A DNA stretch of 64,000 bases. It comes from Haladaptatus cibarius D43. GTDB taxonomy: Archaea; Halobacteriota; Halobacteria; Halobacteriales; Haladaptataceae. Numbering within the stretch: position 1 is the stretch's first letter; the number at the start of each line of letters is the position of its first letter. The stretch is from NCBI RefSeq assembly GCF_000710615.1, contig NZ_JDTH01000002.1, forward strand, positions 1,852,082 through 1,916,081. The letters run 5' to 3'. Below, in pieces: positions 34,280 through 43,481 of the stretch. The notes under the pieces are model-generated. The model was not told where the DNA came from. It was given only the letters and a program-made list of their open reading frames with translations, and ran no database searches. The position numbers were made by a program, and so were the translations under genes.

Positions 34280-35332
34280 ATGACGAACATCACTCGAAGA
34301 CGTGCGCTCAAAACGGGAACCGCACTGCTCGTGAACGGAACGATTGCCGGTTGTCTCGGCTCTTCTGCCGGTGATGGGTCGGACGATTCGACCACGGTGC
34401 AAACGTCGTTTTTCGTCCTAACCGACTTCGCGCGGAATGTTGTAGGGGACGCCGCGAACGCCGAGAGTTTGGTGCCAGTCGGTCAGCACGGTCACGGATG
34501 GGAACCGTCCGCGCAGGTTCAGCGGGACGCGATGGAATCCGACGCAGTAATTTACATGGGGAAAGGGTTTCAGCCGTGGGCCGACAGGATGGTGAAAAAC
34601 ATCGAACAAGACCGTCCAGAAATCACGATTGTCGCGGCGAGACACGGAATTTCTCTCCTGCCCGCGCCGGGACACGGCGACAAGCATGAAGGTGAAGAAA
34701 AGCATCATGAGGAGGAAAATCACGGGAACGAAACCGAGCACGGCCACGAGGAGGGCGACCAGCACGACAAGGGCGAAGGCGGGCACGACCACGGAGCCAG
34801 CGACCCGCACTTTTGGCTCGACCCGCAACGCGCGAACCAAGCAGTCTCGACCATCGAAAGTGGCCTTTCGGAAATGGAGGGCGTTTCCGGCGAGTCCCTC
34901 GCCGGAAACGCGGAGGACTTCCAAAATCAGTTGGACGAACTCGATTCGACGTTCGAATCCGAACTGGAATCCACGGAGCGAAACGCGGTGCTGGTCGCTG
35001 GACACAACGCCTTTCAGTATCTCGGCGAGCGATACGGGTTCGAGATTCACGCCCTGACGGGACTCGCACCCGACTCGTCGCCGAGTCCGAAGGACGTACA
35101 GCGCGCGCAGAATATCATCGAGGAACACGACATCACGCACGTTCTCGCACCCGTTTTCGAATCCGACAGGGCCGCGAAACAACTGGTTTCGGAAACCGAT
35201 GCAAAAGACCACCTTTCGATTACGCCGATTCCGAGCGTCACGGAAGAGTGGAATGAGAAGGATTGGGGATACATCGAAATCATGGAAGAAGTGAATCTCC
35301 CCTCGTTGAAAACGGCACTCGGAGCGAAATGA
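34280..35332 (+). CDS. znuA: Metal ABC transporter substrate-binding lipoprotein (ZnuA-like)
   Basis: A 350-residue cluster A-I binding protein. The N-terminus is a Tat lipoprotein signal (TRRRALKTGTALLV, lipobox IAGC). The metal-site residues are seen as a His in GQHGHGWEPSAQ, DPHFWLDP, VAGHNAFQYLGERYG and a late Asp/Glu region. Between about residues 130 and 175 is a long His/Glu/Asp-rich loop (GHGDKHEGEEKHHEEENHGN and following), the hallmark of zinc-type binding proteins rather than manganese. It is the first gene of a three-gene operon and overlaps the ATPase gene by 4 bases. Confidence 0.88.
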   Translation: MTNITRRRALKTGTALLVNGTIAGCLGSSAGDGSDDSTTVQTSFFVLTDFARNVVGDAANAESLVPVGQHGHGWEPSAQVQRDAMESDAVIYMGKGFQPWADRMVKNIEQDRPEITIVAARHGISLLPAPGHGDKHEGEEKHHEEENHGNETEHGHEEGDQHDKGEGGHDHGASDPHFWLDPQRANQAVSTIESGLSEMEGVSGESLAGNAEDFQNQLDELDSTFESELESTERNAVLVAGHNAFQYLGERYGFEIHALTGLAPDSSPSPKDVQRAQNIIEEHDITHVLAPVFESDRAAKQLVSETDAKDHLSITPIPSVTEEWNEKDWGYIEIMEEVNLPSLKTALGAK

Positions 35333-36066
35333 CAGTCGCCGAAATCGAAAACGCGACGTTCGGCTACGGCGACAGACCGGTGCTTTCGGACGTTTCGATG
35401 ACGGTCGAGGACGGCGAATTTCTCGGGCTCGTCGGCCCGAACGGGTCGGGAAAGAGCACTCTCCTCGAACTCGTCCTCGGCTTGCAAACGCCGGACGAGG
35501 GGACGGTTCGCCTGTTCGGCGAATCGCCGGAGAAAGGGAGAAAAGGCGGGCGCGTCGGCTACGTCGCACAGAACGTGACGGCAGTTTCCGGAATGCCCGT
35601 GACGGTCGAGGAAGTCGTCAGGGCGGGGCGGAGTTCCCTCCTTGGGTTCGGATTCGCCGGAGAGAAACACCGTGAGGCGGTCGCACATGCGATGGAAACC
35701 GTCGGAATCTCGGCTCTGGCAAACCGCAGGGTTGCCCGCCTTTCGGGCGGACAACAACAGCGCGCGTTCATCGCCCGCGCGCTGGCCGCAGACGCTGACG
35801 TGCTCGTGCTGGACGAACCGACGGTCGGCGTCGATGCCGAATCCAGAGAGGAGTTTTACACCCTCCTGCACGACCTGAACGAGGACGGTTTGGCCGTCAT
35901 TCTCGTGGAACACGACATCGGCGTCGTCACGGAACACGCGGACAGAATCGCCTGCCTGAACCGAAAGCTGTACTTCCACGGGGACACCGACGAGTTCGAA
36001 GCTAGCGAGGTGCTGGCCGAGGCCTACGGCGCGAACCAACGACAACTCCACCACGACCATGATTGA
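35329..36066 (+). CDS. znuC: Metal ABC transporter ATP-binding protein (ZnuC-like)
   Basis: A 245-residue ATPase with Walker A GPNGSGKST, signature LSGGQQQRAF, Walker B VLVLDEPTVGVD and switch His in VILVEHDIG. It starts at ATG 35329 inside the ATGA overlap with the binding-protein stop. The C-terminal NRKLYFHGDTDEF matches metal-type importers. It powers uptake through the permease encoded next, which overlaps it by 8 bases. Confidence 0.9.
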   Translation: MTVAEIENATFGYGDRPVLSDVSMTVEDGEFLGLVGPNGSGKSTLLELVLGLQTPDEGTVRLFGESPEKGRKGGRVGYVAQNVTAVSGMPVTVEEVVRAGRSSLLGFGFAGEKHREAVAHAMETVGISALANRRVARLSGGQQQRAFIARALAADADVLVLDEPTVGVDAESREEFYTLLHDLNEDGLAVILVEHDIGVVTEHADRIACLNRKLYFHGDTDEFEASEVLAEAYGANQRQLHHDHD

Positions 36067-36880
36067 TGTTGCGGAGATGCTGAGCTATCGGTTCATGCGT
36101 CTCGCGCTCATTGCGGGACTCTGCGTGGGCCTCGTCGCACCCCTCGTCGGGTCGTTTCTCGTCCACCGCGGGATGGCACTCATCGGGGATACGCTGGCCC
36201 ATTCCGCCTTCGCGGGAGTCGCGGTCGGACTGTTCCTCGGAAGTTTGGATGTCGTCGTCTCGCCGTATCTCACCGCGCTCGTGGTGTCCGTACTCGCGGC
36301 GCTGGCGATACAGGCGCTCGCGGAACACACCGACGCCTACGGCGACGTGGCCATGGCAATCGTGTTGTCGGGCGGGTTCGCCCTCGGGAGCGTCCTCATC
36401 AGCCTCTCGGACGGCGGAATTGCGGTCGGCATCGACCAATATCTGTTCGGCAGTTTGGCGACGGTCACCTCCGAAAACGTCACCGTGATGGTCGCGCTCT
36501 CGGCCCTCGTCGTCGGCGTCGTCGGTGTCACGCGACGACAACTGTTCGCCGTCACGTTCGACGAGACGGCGGCCCGCGTGTCGGGAATCCCGGTACGACG
36601 GTACAACCGCCTGCTGGTCGTGCTGACCGCGTTGGTCGTCGTCGCGGCCATGCAAATCATGGGTGTCATCCTCGTCGCCGCGATGCTCGTGGTTCCGGTC
36701 GCCGCGGCGTCACAGGTCGCGCATAGTTTCCGCCAGTCGCTCGTCATCGGCGTGCTCATCGGCGAAATCGCCGTCATCGTCGGCATCACGCTGTCCTACG
36801 CCTACGGACTCGCGGCGGGGGGAACTATCGTTTTGGTTGCAATCGGTGTGTTCACGCTGGTCGCCGTCGTTGCTCGCTGA
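36059..36880 (+). CDS. znuB: Metal ABC transporter permease (ZnuB-like)
   Basis: A 273-residue ABC-3 family permease with about eight hydrophobic segments. Family features include GSFLVHRGMALIGDTLAHSAFAGVA near the N-terminus and the cytoplasmic segment VTFDETAARVSGIPVRRYN. It is the last gene of the operon. Zn2+ is the most likely substrate, given the His-rich loop of the binding protein. Confidence 0.9.
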   Translation: MIDVAEMLSYRFMRLALIAGLCVGLVAPLVGSFLVHRGMALIGDTLAHSAFAGVAVGLFLGSLDVVVSPYLTALVVSVLAALAIQALAEHTDAYGDVAMAIVLSGGFALGSVLISLSDGGIAVGIDQYLFGSLATVTSENVTVMVALSALVVGVVGVTRRQLFAVTFDETAARVSGIPVRRYNRLLVVLTALVVVAAMQIMGVILVAAMLVVPVAAASQVAHSFRQSLVIGVLIGEIAVIVGITLSYAYGLAAGGTIVLVAIGVFTLVAVVAR

Positions 36881-36946
36881 GGAGGAAAATCGTCGATGGC
36901 CGTCGTCTTTAGGTGACTCCTCGTTGTTCCCGTTTCGGGGGATTCC

Positions 36947-37363
36947 ATGACAGTTAGCGACATTGCGGCGACTGACGTCGTCACTGCAACCGAAGACGCC
37001 ACGCTCGCGGAGATTGTACAAATGATGGGCGACGAAAGCGTCGGCTGTGTTCCAATCGTAAATAACGACGAACCAGTCGGAATCGTCACCGACCGAAAAA
37101 TCGCGCTCTCGCTCGCGGACGACGGAAATGCATCGAATCGAGCGGTAAGCGAGATTATGACCCGCGACCTGACAACTATCGAGTCCGATGCGAACGTCCA
37201 CGATGCAGTCGAGCAGATGGAAGACGCCGAAATTCGGCGTCTTCCGGTCGTCGAAAGCGGGCAACTGACCGGACTCGTGACACTCGATGACGTGCTGGTC
37301 GCGGTGGCTGACGAGTTGGACGAAGTCGCAGATGTTATCGAAGAGCAGTCGCCGCGGTTGTGA
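36947..37363 (+). CDS. Two-CBS-domain protein
   Basis: A 138-residue protein built of two CBS repeats: MTVSDIAATDVVTATEDATLAEIVQMMGDESVGCVPIV and ITMTRDLTTIESDANVHDAVEQM-like RRLPVVESGQLTGLVTLDD. CBS pairs bind adenosine nucleotides and act as sensors or stand-alone regulators. There is no fused effector domain. It lies 66 bp after the ZnuB-like gene, close enough for read-through, but a functional link is not shown. Confidence 0.85.
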   Translation: MTVSDIAATDVVTATEDATLAEIVQMMGDESVGCVPIVNNDEPVGIVTDRKIALSLADDGNASNRAVSEIMTRDLTTIESDANVHDAVEQMEDAEIRRLPVVESGQLTGLVTLDDVLVAVADELDEVADVIEEQSPRL

Positions 37364-37429
37364 ATCGGGGGACAAATCGCCGCGTCAGCAAACCACGAGA
37401 ACTTTTCTTCCGGTCTTCGATTGGCGAGT

Positions 37430-38527
37430 ATGGACGAGCGAATCCACGAACACGCCGAAGTGCTGGTAGATTGGAGCGCCCGGGTCGAATCAGGCGACAA
37501 CGTCGTCGTACTGGTTGACGATGGCGCACACGAACTCGCCATGGCGGTCGGCGAGAAACTGGGCGAACGCGGAGCGAACCCGCTTACGGTGTATCACTCC
37601 GACGAAGTCGAACGGTCGTTCCTTCGCGGACACGACGGCGACTTCGATGAAAATCCGGAACACGAACTGGCGATGTACGAAAACGCCGACGTAGTGCTTA
37701 GGCTTGGCGGAACCACGAGTACGACGGCGAAAGCCGACGTTCCGGGAGAGACGGAACAAGCGTACAACAAGGCAAGAATGGGTATCCGCGAAACTCGCCT
37801 CGGAACCGACTGGGTTTCGACGATTCATCCGACCCGCGCCCACGCACAGCAGGCGGGGATGGCCTACGAGGAGTATCAGGCGTTCGTCTACGACGCCGTG
37901 CTTCAGGACTGGGAGTCGCTCGCCGGGGAGATGGCGAAGATGAAGACGATTTTGGACGAGGGAACCGAGATCAGAATCGTCAAGGAGAACACCGACCTCA
38001 CGATGTCGGTAGAAGAGCGAACCGCGGTCAACAGTTGCGCGACGGTGGCTTACGACTCACACAATCTGCCGAGCGGCGAGGTGTTCACCGCGCCGCACGC
38101 CACCGAGGGCGAGGTGTTTTTCGACGTGCCGATGACGCACCGCGGCAAGCGAATCCGAAACGTGCATCTCACGTTCGAAGGCGGCGATGTGGTCGATTTT
38201 AGCGCCGAAACAGGTGAGGACGTATTGGCCGACATCCTCGACACGGACGAAGGAGCACGACGACTCGGCGAACTCGGCATCGGGATGAACCGCGGCATCG
38301 ACCGCTTTACCGACAGCATCCTGTTCGACGAGAAGATGGGTGATACGATTCACCTCGCGGTCGGACGCGCATACGACGCCTGCCTTCCCGAGGGCGAAAC
38401 TGGCAACGACAGCGCGGTACACATCGACATGATAACCGACATGAACGAAAAATCGCGGATGGAAGTGGACGGCGAAGTCGTCCAGCGAAACGGCGCGTTC
38501 AGGTGGGAAGACGGCTTCGAAGGGTAA
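37430..38527 (+). CDS. M29 family aminopeptidase
   Basis: A 365-residue thermophilic-type (aminopeptidase T) metallopeptidase. The C-terminal metal site is visible: ELGIGMNRGIDRFTDSILFDEKMGDTIHLAVGRAY followed by GNDSAVHIDMITDM, which supply the Glu, His and Asp ligands. It removes N-terminal residues from peptides in the cytoplasm. The start is ATG 37430 (MDERIHEHAEVLVDW); an upstream in-frame TTG at 37421 is less likely. Confidence 0.9.
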   Translation: MDERIHEHAEVLVDWSARVESGDNVVVLVDDGAHELAMAVGEKLGERGANPLTVYHSDEVERSFLRGHDGDFDENPEHELAMYENADVVLRLGGTTSTTAKADVPGETEQAYNKARMGIRETRLGTDWVSTIHPTRAHAQQAGMAYEEYQAFVYDAVLQDWESLAGEMAKMKTILDEGTEIRIVKENTDLTMSVEERTAVNSCATVAYDSHNLPSGEVFTAPHATEGEVFFDVPMTHRGKRIRNVHLTFEGGDVVDFSAETGEDVLADILDTDEGARRLGELGIGMNRGIDRFTDSILFDEKMGDTIHLAVGRAYDACLPEGETGNDSAVHIDMITDMNEKSRMEVDGEVVQRNGAFRWEDGFEG

Positions 38528-38534
38528 ACCGAAT

Positions 38535-39605
38535 CTATATCCACCATTCGCTTTGTCGTTCTCGTACCGACGCGTCTTGGAACGGTGGGGCCAGTTCCGA
38601 CTCGTCGAGGCCGAATCCGTATCCCAACCAGTAGCCGACGTACCAGCCGGCAGCGTCGGTATCGACGCCGGAAATCGAGATGGTCAGTCTGTCGTACTCC
38701 TCCAGCGCGCCGTCTTGGTCGGGGTCAGTTCCGCGGATACCGCCGCAGGAACCGCTCGAACTCGGATTGCACGGCAGTTCGTCGGGGAACTCCACGACGA
38801 TGTCCGCGTTCGCTCGATTGTTCGTCACGGTGAACGAAACGTTCGACGGAACGGTATCTTCTGCTCCGTCAGCGTAGTAGTCGAGCGCGTGTTCTACCTG
38901 TTCTCGAATTGCCTCTCGGTCTTTTTGCTCGCTCGTTTGGCCGAGATACACCGTCAGTTCGGCGTCGGCCCACGGCAGATCACGGTCGGTTGCGTCCGTC
39001 ATTGGTCGGGAAGCCAGCGACGATTGGGAGGACATCACCGACTGCGGGGCGGAACTGTGATTCAAGCCGAGCGTGTGGCCGAGTTCGTGTTTCAGGATGT
39101 GAACCGTCGAATCGCTGGAAAACGAATCGTCCACGTCGATATGCATAGGGCGAGAAATCTGGTTCGAGTTCGTGATGTACGGCGCACATCCCGCGGCGTG
39201 CTCGACTCGTGGACAGCTTTCGACGTTCTCCACGAAGTTGACGATGAGGTCGGGACTCCCCGCATTTGGAACGAGTTCGTACTGAATCGCGTAGCCCGCG
39301 TACTGTTCGCTGTTTGCTTCCCAGTAGTCGAGCGCATGCTGCACTTCCTCGCGATATTGACGGTCGGAGTTCGCGCTCGTGTTAATCGCCACCGTGACGA
39401 CCGATTCATCCCATGGATTCGACCGGTCTGCGATGGCCCCCTCGGAGGCGGTTTGTCCCGTTCCCTGCGTCGGATTCCGCGTCGAATCGTCGAACGTCGG
39501 GTCAGTCGTTTCGACCTGTTCCACCTCGGTCGGCAGGTCGAACTGAACGCTGGCACAACCGGACAGGACGAGACAGAGGACAAGCAGGAGGGCGCGCCGC
39601 GTCAT
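38535..39605 (-). CDS. Matrixin-like lipoprotein protease with a duplicated, degenerate second domain
   Basis: A 356-residue lipoprotein (signal RRALLLVLCLVLSGC, lipobox LSGC) starting at ATG 39605. Domain 1 (about 65-205) has the metzincin motif HELGHTLGLNH with His173, His177 and His183 as zinc ligands and Glu174 as base, plus a Met-turn-like SVMSS. Domain 2 (about 213-356) repeats the same layout (EQVEHALDYY against EEVQHALDYW; ADIVVEF against PDLIVNF), but the metal motif is YWLGYGFGLDE, without any ligand. So one active and one pseudo-protease domain exist in tandem. The in-frame ATG at 39659 would overlap the next gene. Confidence 0.8.
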   Translation of the reverse strand: MTRRALLLVLCLVLSGCASVQFDLPTEVEQVETTDPTFDDSTRNPTQGTGQTASEGAIADRSNPWDESVVTVAINTSANSDRQYREEVQHALDYWEANSEQYAGYAIQYELVPNAGSPDLIVNFVENVESCPRVEHAAGCAPYITNSNQISRPMHIDVDDSFSSDSTVHILKHELGHTLGLNHSSAPQSVMSSQSSLASRPMTDATDRDLPWADAELTVYLGQTSEQKDREAIREQVEHALDYYADGAEDTVPSNVSFTVTNNRANADIVVEFPDELPCNPSSSGSCGGIRGTDPDQDGALEEYDRLTISISGVDTDAAGWYVGYWLGYGFGLDESELAPPFQDASVRERQSEWWI

Positions 39606-39631
39606 TGTCTCATAAAGGGGGCGCGGTGGTA

Positions 39632-40558
39632 TCAAGCCTTGGGACTCCGGAAAGTACAATCGAAATCGAGGGTGTGGGTGTAGGACGCCGATTCGACCTG
39701 AATCGTCGCATGGTCGATATCGAACTGCTCACCGAGTTCCTGCTGACAGTGCCGAAGCACCGCGTCGGGGTCAACGCCCTCTTCGACCGCGACGTGCGCC
39801 GAAAGCGTGTACTGCGTCGAACTCAGCGACCAAACGTGAACGTCGTGTGCCTCCACGACGCCCGGCAGGTCGGTCAGATACGCGCGGACTTCGTCCACAT
39901 CGATTCCAGCAGGGGTTCCTTGCAAGAGAATGTTCAGACTTTCACCGAAGAGATCTTTCGCGGAGTAAAGCACCAACAGCGCGACGAAGACGGCGAACAG
40001 CGGGTCGAGAATGTACAAATCGGTGAAGACGAGCGCGATGCCGACGGCAATCGCCGCCACGCTTCCCAGCGCGTCCGCAACGAGGTGGAGAAACGCGCCT
40101 TCGACGTTCAAAATTCCGCGGTGTTCCGACAGCACCCACGCGCCAGCGAGATTTGCCAGCAGTCCGAGCACGCCCACGACAACCACGAGTTCGGCATCAA
40201 TTGGCTGTGGATTGCCGAATCGGCGAAGCGAATCGAACAACACGTAGCCGACTGCGACCAACAAAAGGAGTCCGTTGCCCAGCGCGCCGAGCACTTCGGC
40301 GCGCTGGTAGCCGTAGGTTCTGCGGGCGTCGGCGGGACGCGCGGAAATCCACGCCGCGAACAGCGCGAGGCCGAGACTCGCGCTGTCGGCGAGCATGTGA
40401 ACCGCATCAGCCAGCAGGGTCAGCGACCCGGAGTAGAGTGCCCCGACCAGTTCCACGACGAAGAAAATCGTGTTGATAACCAACGCGATGGTTAGCGCGC
40501 GAAAACTGGTGTCGCCGGAATCGTCGGAATCGTCGTGGTCAGCATGGTCGTGCGCCAT
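39632..40558 (-). CDS. Cation diffusion facilitator (zinc exporter)
   Basis: A 308-residue CDF transporter with six hydrophobic segments. The N-terminal His/Asp-rich stretch (HDHADHDDSDD) is typical of the Zn-CDF (CzcD) group, and the metal site in helices 2 and 5 is seen in ALLADAVHMLADS (Asp/His) and VEGAFLHLVADALGS (His/Asp). The cytoplasmic domain ends VVEAHDVHVWSLS ... CDFTFR-like. It exports Zn2+ (or Co2+/Cd2+) in exchange for protons. It lies 57 bp downstream of the P-type ATPase gene, same strand. Confidence 0.88.
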   Translation of the reverse strand: MAHDHADHDDSDDSGDTSFRALTIALVINTIFFVVELVGALYSGSLTLLADAVHMLADSASLGLALFAAWISARPADARRTYGYQRAEVLGALGNGLLLLVAVGYVLFDSLRRFGNPQPIDAELVVVVGVLGLLANLAGAWVLSEHRGILNVEGAFLHLVADALGSVAAIAVGIALVFTDLYILDPLFAVFVALLVLYSAKDLFGESLNILLQGTPAGIDVDEVRAYLTDLPGVVEAHDVHVWSLSSTQYTLSAHVAVEEGVDPDAVLRHCQQELGEQFDIDHATIQVESASYTHTLDFDCTFRSPKA

Positions 40559-40615
40559 CGGACAAGGTACGGTCTGGAGGCTATCAGTCGTTGTGGAAAA
40601 TCGGCTCTTGGAGTT

Positions 40616-43111
40616 CTAGTCGTCGTCCGGTTTGACGCCCGCCAGTCGCATCGCGTTGCTCGTCACGCCGAAGGTCATTCCCATATCCCCGATGATGATG
40701 GCGTGAACGACCTGCACCAAGTTGAGCGGTGCGCCCACCGCGAGGACGGCTTTCACCGCAAGGCTGGCCCAGATGTTCTGCCGAATGACGCCGTTCGCTT
40801 TCCGGGCGAGTCTGCGGAGGTACGGGAGTTTCGACAGATCGTCGCTCATCAGGGCCACGTCGGCGGTTTCGATGGCGGTGTCGGTTCCGGCCGCGCCCAT
40901 TGCGACCCCGACCGTCGCGGCGGCCATCGCGGGCGCGTCGTTGATGCCGTCACCGACCATAGCGACACCGCCCTCGGTGAGTTCTTCGACAGCGGATACT
41001 TTCTCCTCCGGCATGAGTTCGGCCCGGAACTCGTCCACGCCGACCTGTTCCGCGATTGCGCGGGCGGTGCCTTCGTTGTCTCCCGTGAGCATCACGATGT
41101 TTGAGATACCGAGGTCGTGGAGGCGTTGGACGGTCTTTTTTGCGCCGGGGCGCACTTCGTCCGCGATGGCGATGACGCCCTCCAGTTCATCCTCGGTTCC
41201 GACGAAAACGATGGTTTTTCCCTCCTGCTCAAATCGCGGGACGACCTCCGTGAGCAGGTCGAGACAGTCCTCGCGGCCGTCGCAGATGCTTTCCGGTTCG
41301 ACCGATTCGACCATCTCGCCCTGTTGAACGACCGCGCTACCCCCATCAGTTGTCAGATGCGTGTGTTCGAGGTCGAAGCCCAATTCGGCGAACAGTGCAG
41401 GTTTTCCGGCGTAGTGAGTTACGCCGTCCAAATCGGCTCGGACGCCCTTCCCAGTTAAACTCTCGAAATCAGAAACTTCGCGCTCGCCGACGCCTCGGTC
41501 GTGTGCGTGGCCGATAATTGCCTCGGCAATTGGGTGTTCGCTCCGGTGTTCGATGCTGTGGGCGCACCGAAGCACGTCGTCCGCGCTGTTGCCGTTGAGC
41601 GAGAGAACGTCCGTGACGGTCAGTTCGCCCTTTGTCAGCGTACCCGTTTTGTCGAAGGCGACCGAATCGAGTTCGCCCATCGCTTCGAGGTGGTCGCCAC
41701 CTTTGATGAGAACCCCGTTTCGCGCCGAACTGGTGAGTCCGGACACCACGCTGACGGGCGTGCTGATGACGAATGCACAGGGACACGCGACGACCAGAAG
41801 CGTCAGTCCGCGGGTGAACCAGTCCTGAAATGATCCATCGAGGAAGAGCGGCGGCACCGCGGCGGTGAGAACCGCCGCGACGACCACGACGGGGGTGTAG
41901 TAGCGCGCAAATCGATCGACGAACTGCTCGTGTTCGGTTTGGTTGCCCTGTGCGTCCTCGACCATCTCCACGATGTTCGAGATGGTCGAATCGTCCGCTT
42001 CCGCGGTCGATTCGACTTCGAGGTAGCCCTCTTCGTTTACCGTCCCGGCGAACACCTCGTCGCCGACTTCCTTCTCGACTGGGACGCTTTCGCCCGTGAT
42101 TGGTGCCTGATTGACCGAACTCGTTCCCTCGCGTACGTCGCCGTCCACCGGGATTTTCTCGCCGGGACGGACGACCACGGTGTCGCCGACGTGAACGTCT
42201 TCGACTGGCACCGTTTTTTCGCCACCTTCCCGGCGAACAGTCGCCATGTCGGGCGACAAGTCCATCAGTTCGCGCAGGGAGTTTCGCGCTCTGTCCATCG
42301 AAAATCGTTCGAGGAGTTCGGCGACGCTGAACAGCACCGCGAGCGTCGCGGCTTCGAAGTAGAGATTGACGGCCAGCGCGCCGAGGATGCCGACGGACAT
42401 CAACAGGTCGATGTCGAGACTGGCGTTTTTCGCGGAATAGTAGCCGTTTCGAACGATTTCCTGCCCGCCGATTGCGGTGGCCACGAGGAAACCGATGTCC
42501 GCGGCGGTGAACGTCCGACCGACTGCGGCAAACAGTTCGGGATTCGAAGCAGGGAAGAAGAACTCAAATATCAGTCCGAAGACGAGAAAAATCCCGCCAG
42601 CCCACGTTTTTAGCGCGCGAGTGCTCTTCCACACCGTGTGCGGGGATTCGACCGCCGAACCGTTGGAACTGTCGTCGGTTGTTACCTCTTCCACCTCGTA
42701 GCCTGCACTCTCAACTGCCGTCACGAGGTCGTCGTGGGATGCGTCCGAGGAGGTGGTGATAACGACTCGGCCCGACGTGGGCTGTGTGTCGTACTCCATG
42801 ACGCCCGGAACATCCGAAAGTGCGTTTTCGACTTTTCCGGCACAGGACGGACAGTCCATACTGGGAACTGAAAGCGTCTCGCTTCGCGTGTCATCCACAT
42901 CGTAGCCCGCGCTCTCGACGGCGGTTCGGATAGCATCTGCATCGGTTCGGTTAGCGTCGAACGTGACGACTAACCGGCCCGAGGTCACTTGCGCGTCGGT
43001 TTCCTCGACCGCGTCAAGCGATTCGACGCTTTTCGTCACTTTCCCGGCGCAAGACGGGCAGTCCATGCTAGGAATCGAGAGACGAAGCGTCTCAGCCTCG
43101 TTGTTACTCAT
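40616..43111 (-). CDS. Heavy-metal P1B-type ATPase, Zn/Cd/Co-type features
   Basis: An 831-residue metal pump. Two N-terminal HMA domains carry MDCPSC (Cys18/Cys21 and Cys87/Cys90). The transmembrane metal motif is Cys443-Pro-Cys445 (ACPCAFVIS), the phosphorylated Asp is Asp487 in [11 protein letters not shown], and [11 protein letters not shown] is the hinge. The last helix has [16 protein letters not shown], with the acidic residue typical of the P1B-2 (ZntA-like) class; HMA motifs with DCxxC also fit that class better than CopA. It is followed by the CDF gene, supporting a zinc-efflux operon. Copper remains a possible substrate. Confidence 0.88.
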   Translation of the reverse strand: MSNNEAETLRLSIPSMDCPSCAGKVTKSVESLDAVEETDAQVTSGRLVVTFDANRTDADAIRTAVESAGYDVDDTRSETLSVPSMDCPSCAGKVENALSDVPGVMEYDTQPTSGRVVITTSSDASHDDLVTAVESAGYEVEEVTTDDSSNGSAVESPHTVWKSTRALKTWAGGIFLVFGLIFEFFFPASNPELFAAVGRTFTAADIGFLVATAIGGQEIVRNGYYSAKNASLDIDLLMSVGILGALAVNLYFEAATLAVLFSVAELLERFSMDRARNSLRELMDLSPDMATVRREGGEKTVPVEDVHVGDTVVVRPGEKIPVDGDVREGTSSVNQAPITGESVPVEKEVGDEVFAGTVNEEGYLEVESTAEADDSTISNIVEMVEDAQGNQTEHEQFVDRFARYYTPVVVVAAVLTAAVPPLFLDGSFQDWFTRGLTLLVVACPCAFVISTPVSVVSGLTSSARNGVLIKGGDHLEAMGELDSVAFDKTGTLTKGELTVTDVLSLNGNSADDVLRCAHSIEHRSEHPIAEAIIGHAHDRGVGEREVSDFESLTGKGVRADLDGVTHYAGKPALFAELGFDLEHTHLTTDGGSAVVQQGEMVESVEPESICDGREDCLDLLTEVVPRFEQEGKTIVFVGTEDELEGVIAIADEVRPGAKKTVQRLHDLGISNIVMLTGDNEGTARAIAEQVGVDEFRAELMPEEKVSAVEELTEGGVAMVGDGINDAPAMAAATVGVAMGAAGTDTAIETADVALMSDDLSKLPYLRRLARKANGVIRQNIWASLAVKAVLAVGAPLNLVQVVHAIIIGDMGMTFGVTSNAMRLAGVKPDDD

Positions 43112-43136
43112 TATCGAACCGTAGTCGCTGAAGAGT

Positions 43137-43143
43137 TATTAAT
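43137..43143 (-). promoter_or_regulatory. Predicted promoter of the P-type ATPase gene
   Basis: Minus-strand TTAATAA lies about 29 bp upstream of ATG 43111. Farther upstream, GTTAACAATAA (43201-43211) resembles GTTAACAACAA before the zinc-uptake operon. Confidence 0.4.
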
Positions 43144-43278
43144 TGCACTGCCACAAAACCGGGGCAGTTTATGGAATTATTATTAAATAATACACCCATA
43201 GTTAACAATAAGACGCTCGTATAACTTCGTTTCTCTGCGTTGCACAAACGTTTCATCGGCACATTTGGTGTGAAAAAC

Positions 43279-43318
43279 ACCGTTCAAAACCGTTCAATCT
43301 GTTAATAGACCGTTGAAA
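43279..43318 (+). repeat. Three 10-bp direct repeats (iteron-like)
   Basis: ACCGTTCAAA (43279), ACCGTTCAAT (43289), a degenerate CTGTTAATAG (43299) and ACCGTTGAAA (43309) occur in exact 10-bp register, about one helical turn apart. They lie 70-110 bp upstream of the 30-residue membrane peptide gene and upstream of the P-type ATPase promoter on the other strand. This looks like an operator array for a cooperatively binding regulator. Confidence 0.5.
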
Positions 43319-43384
43319 ACGGAAACGGTGCATAACCATCGTTCTCACTTATTGGGGTCGCAGTGTACCGTGTAACTGGGTAGT

Positions 43385-43477
43385 ATGACGCACATCAAAG
43401 CAAGCGCCGCCCTAGCGATGGTCGCTGTCGAAGTGCTCGCAGGGGTTGCATTACTGGCACTGGCGTTCGGCATCTGA
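43385..43477 (+). CDS. 30-residue single-helix membrane peptide
   Basis: ATG 43385 to TGA 43477 encodes 30 residues: MTHIKASAALAMVAVEVLAG followed by a hydrophobic end (VALLALAFGI), one transmembrane helix with a single Glu inside it. A TATA-like CTTATT lies about 32-37 bp upstream of the ATG, and an array of 10-bp repeats lies upstream of that. It converges on the 3' end of the RNase P RNA gene with a gap of about 5 bp. Function is unknown; it is too small for standard gene callers. Confidence 0.45.
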   Translation: MTHIKASAALAMVAVEVLAGVALLALAFGI

Positions 43478-43481
43478 AAAT

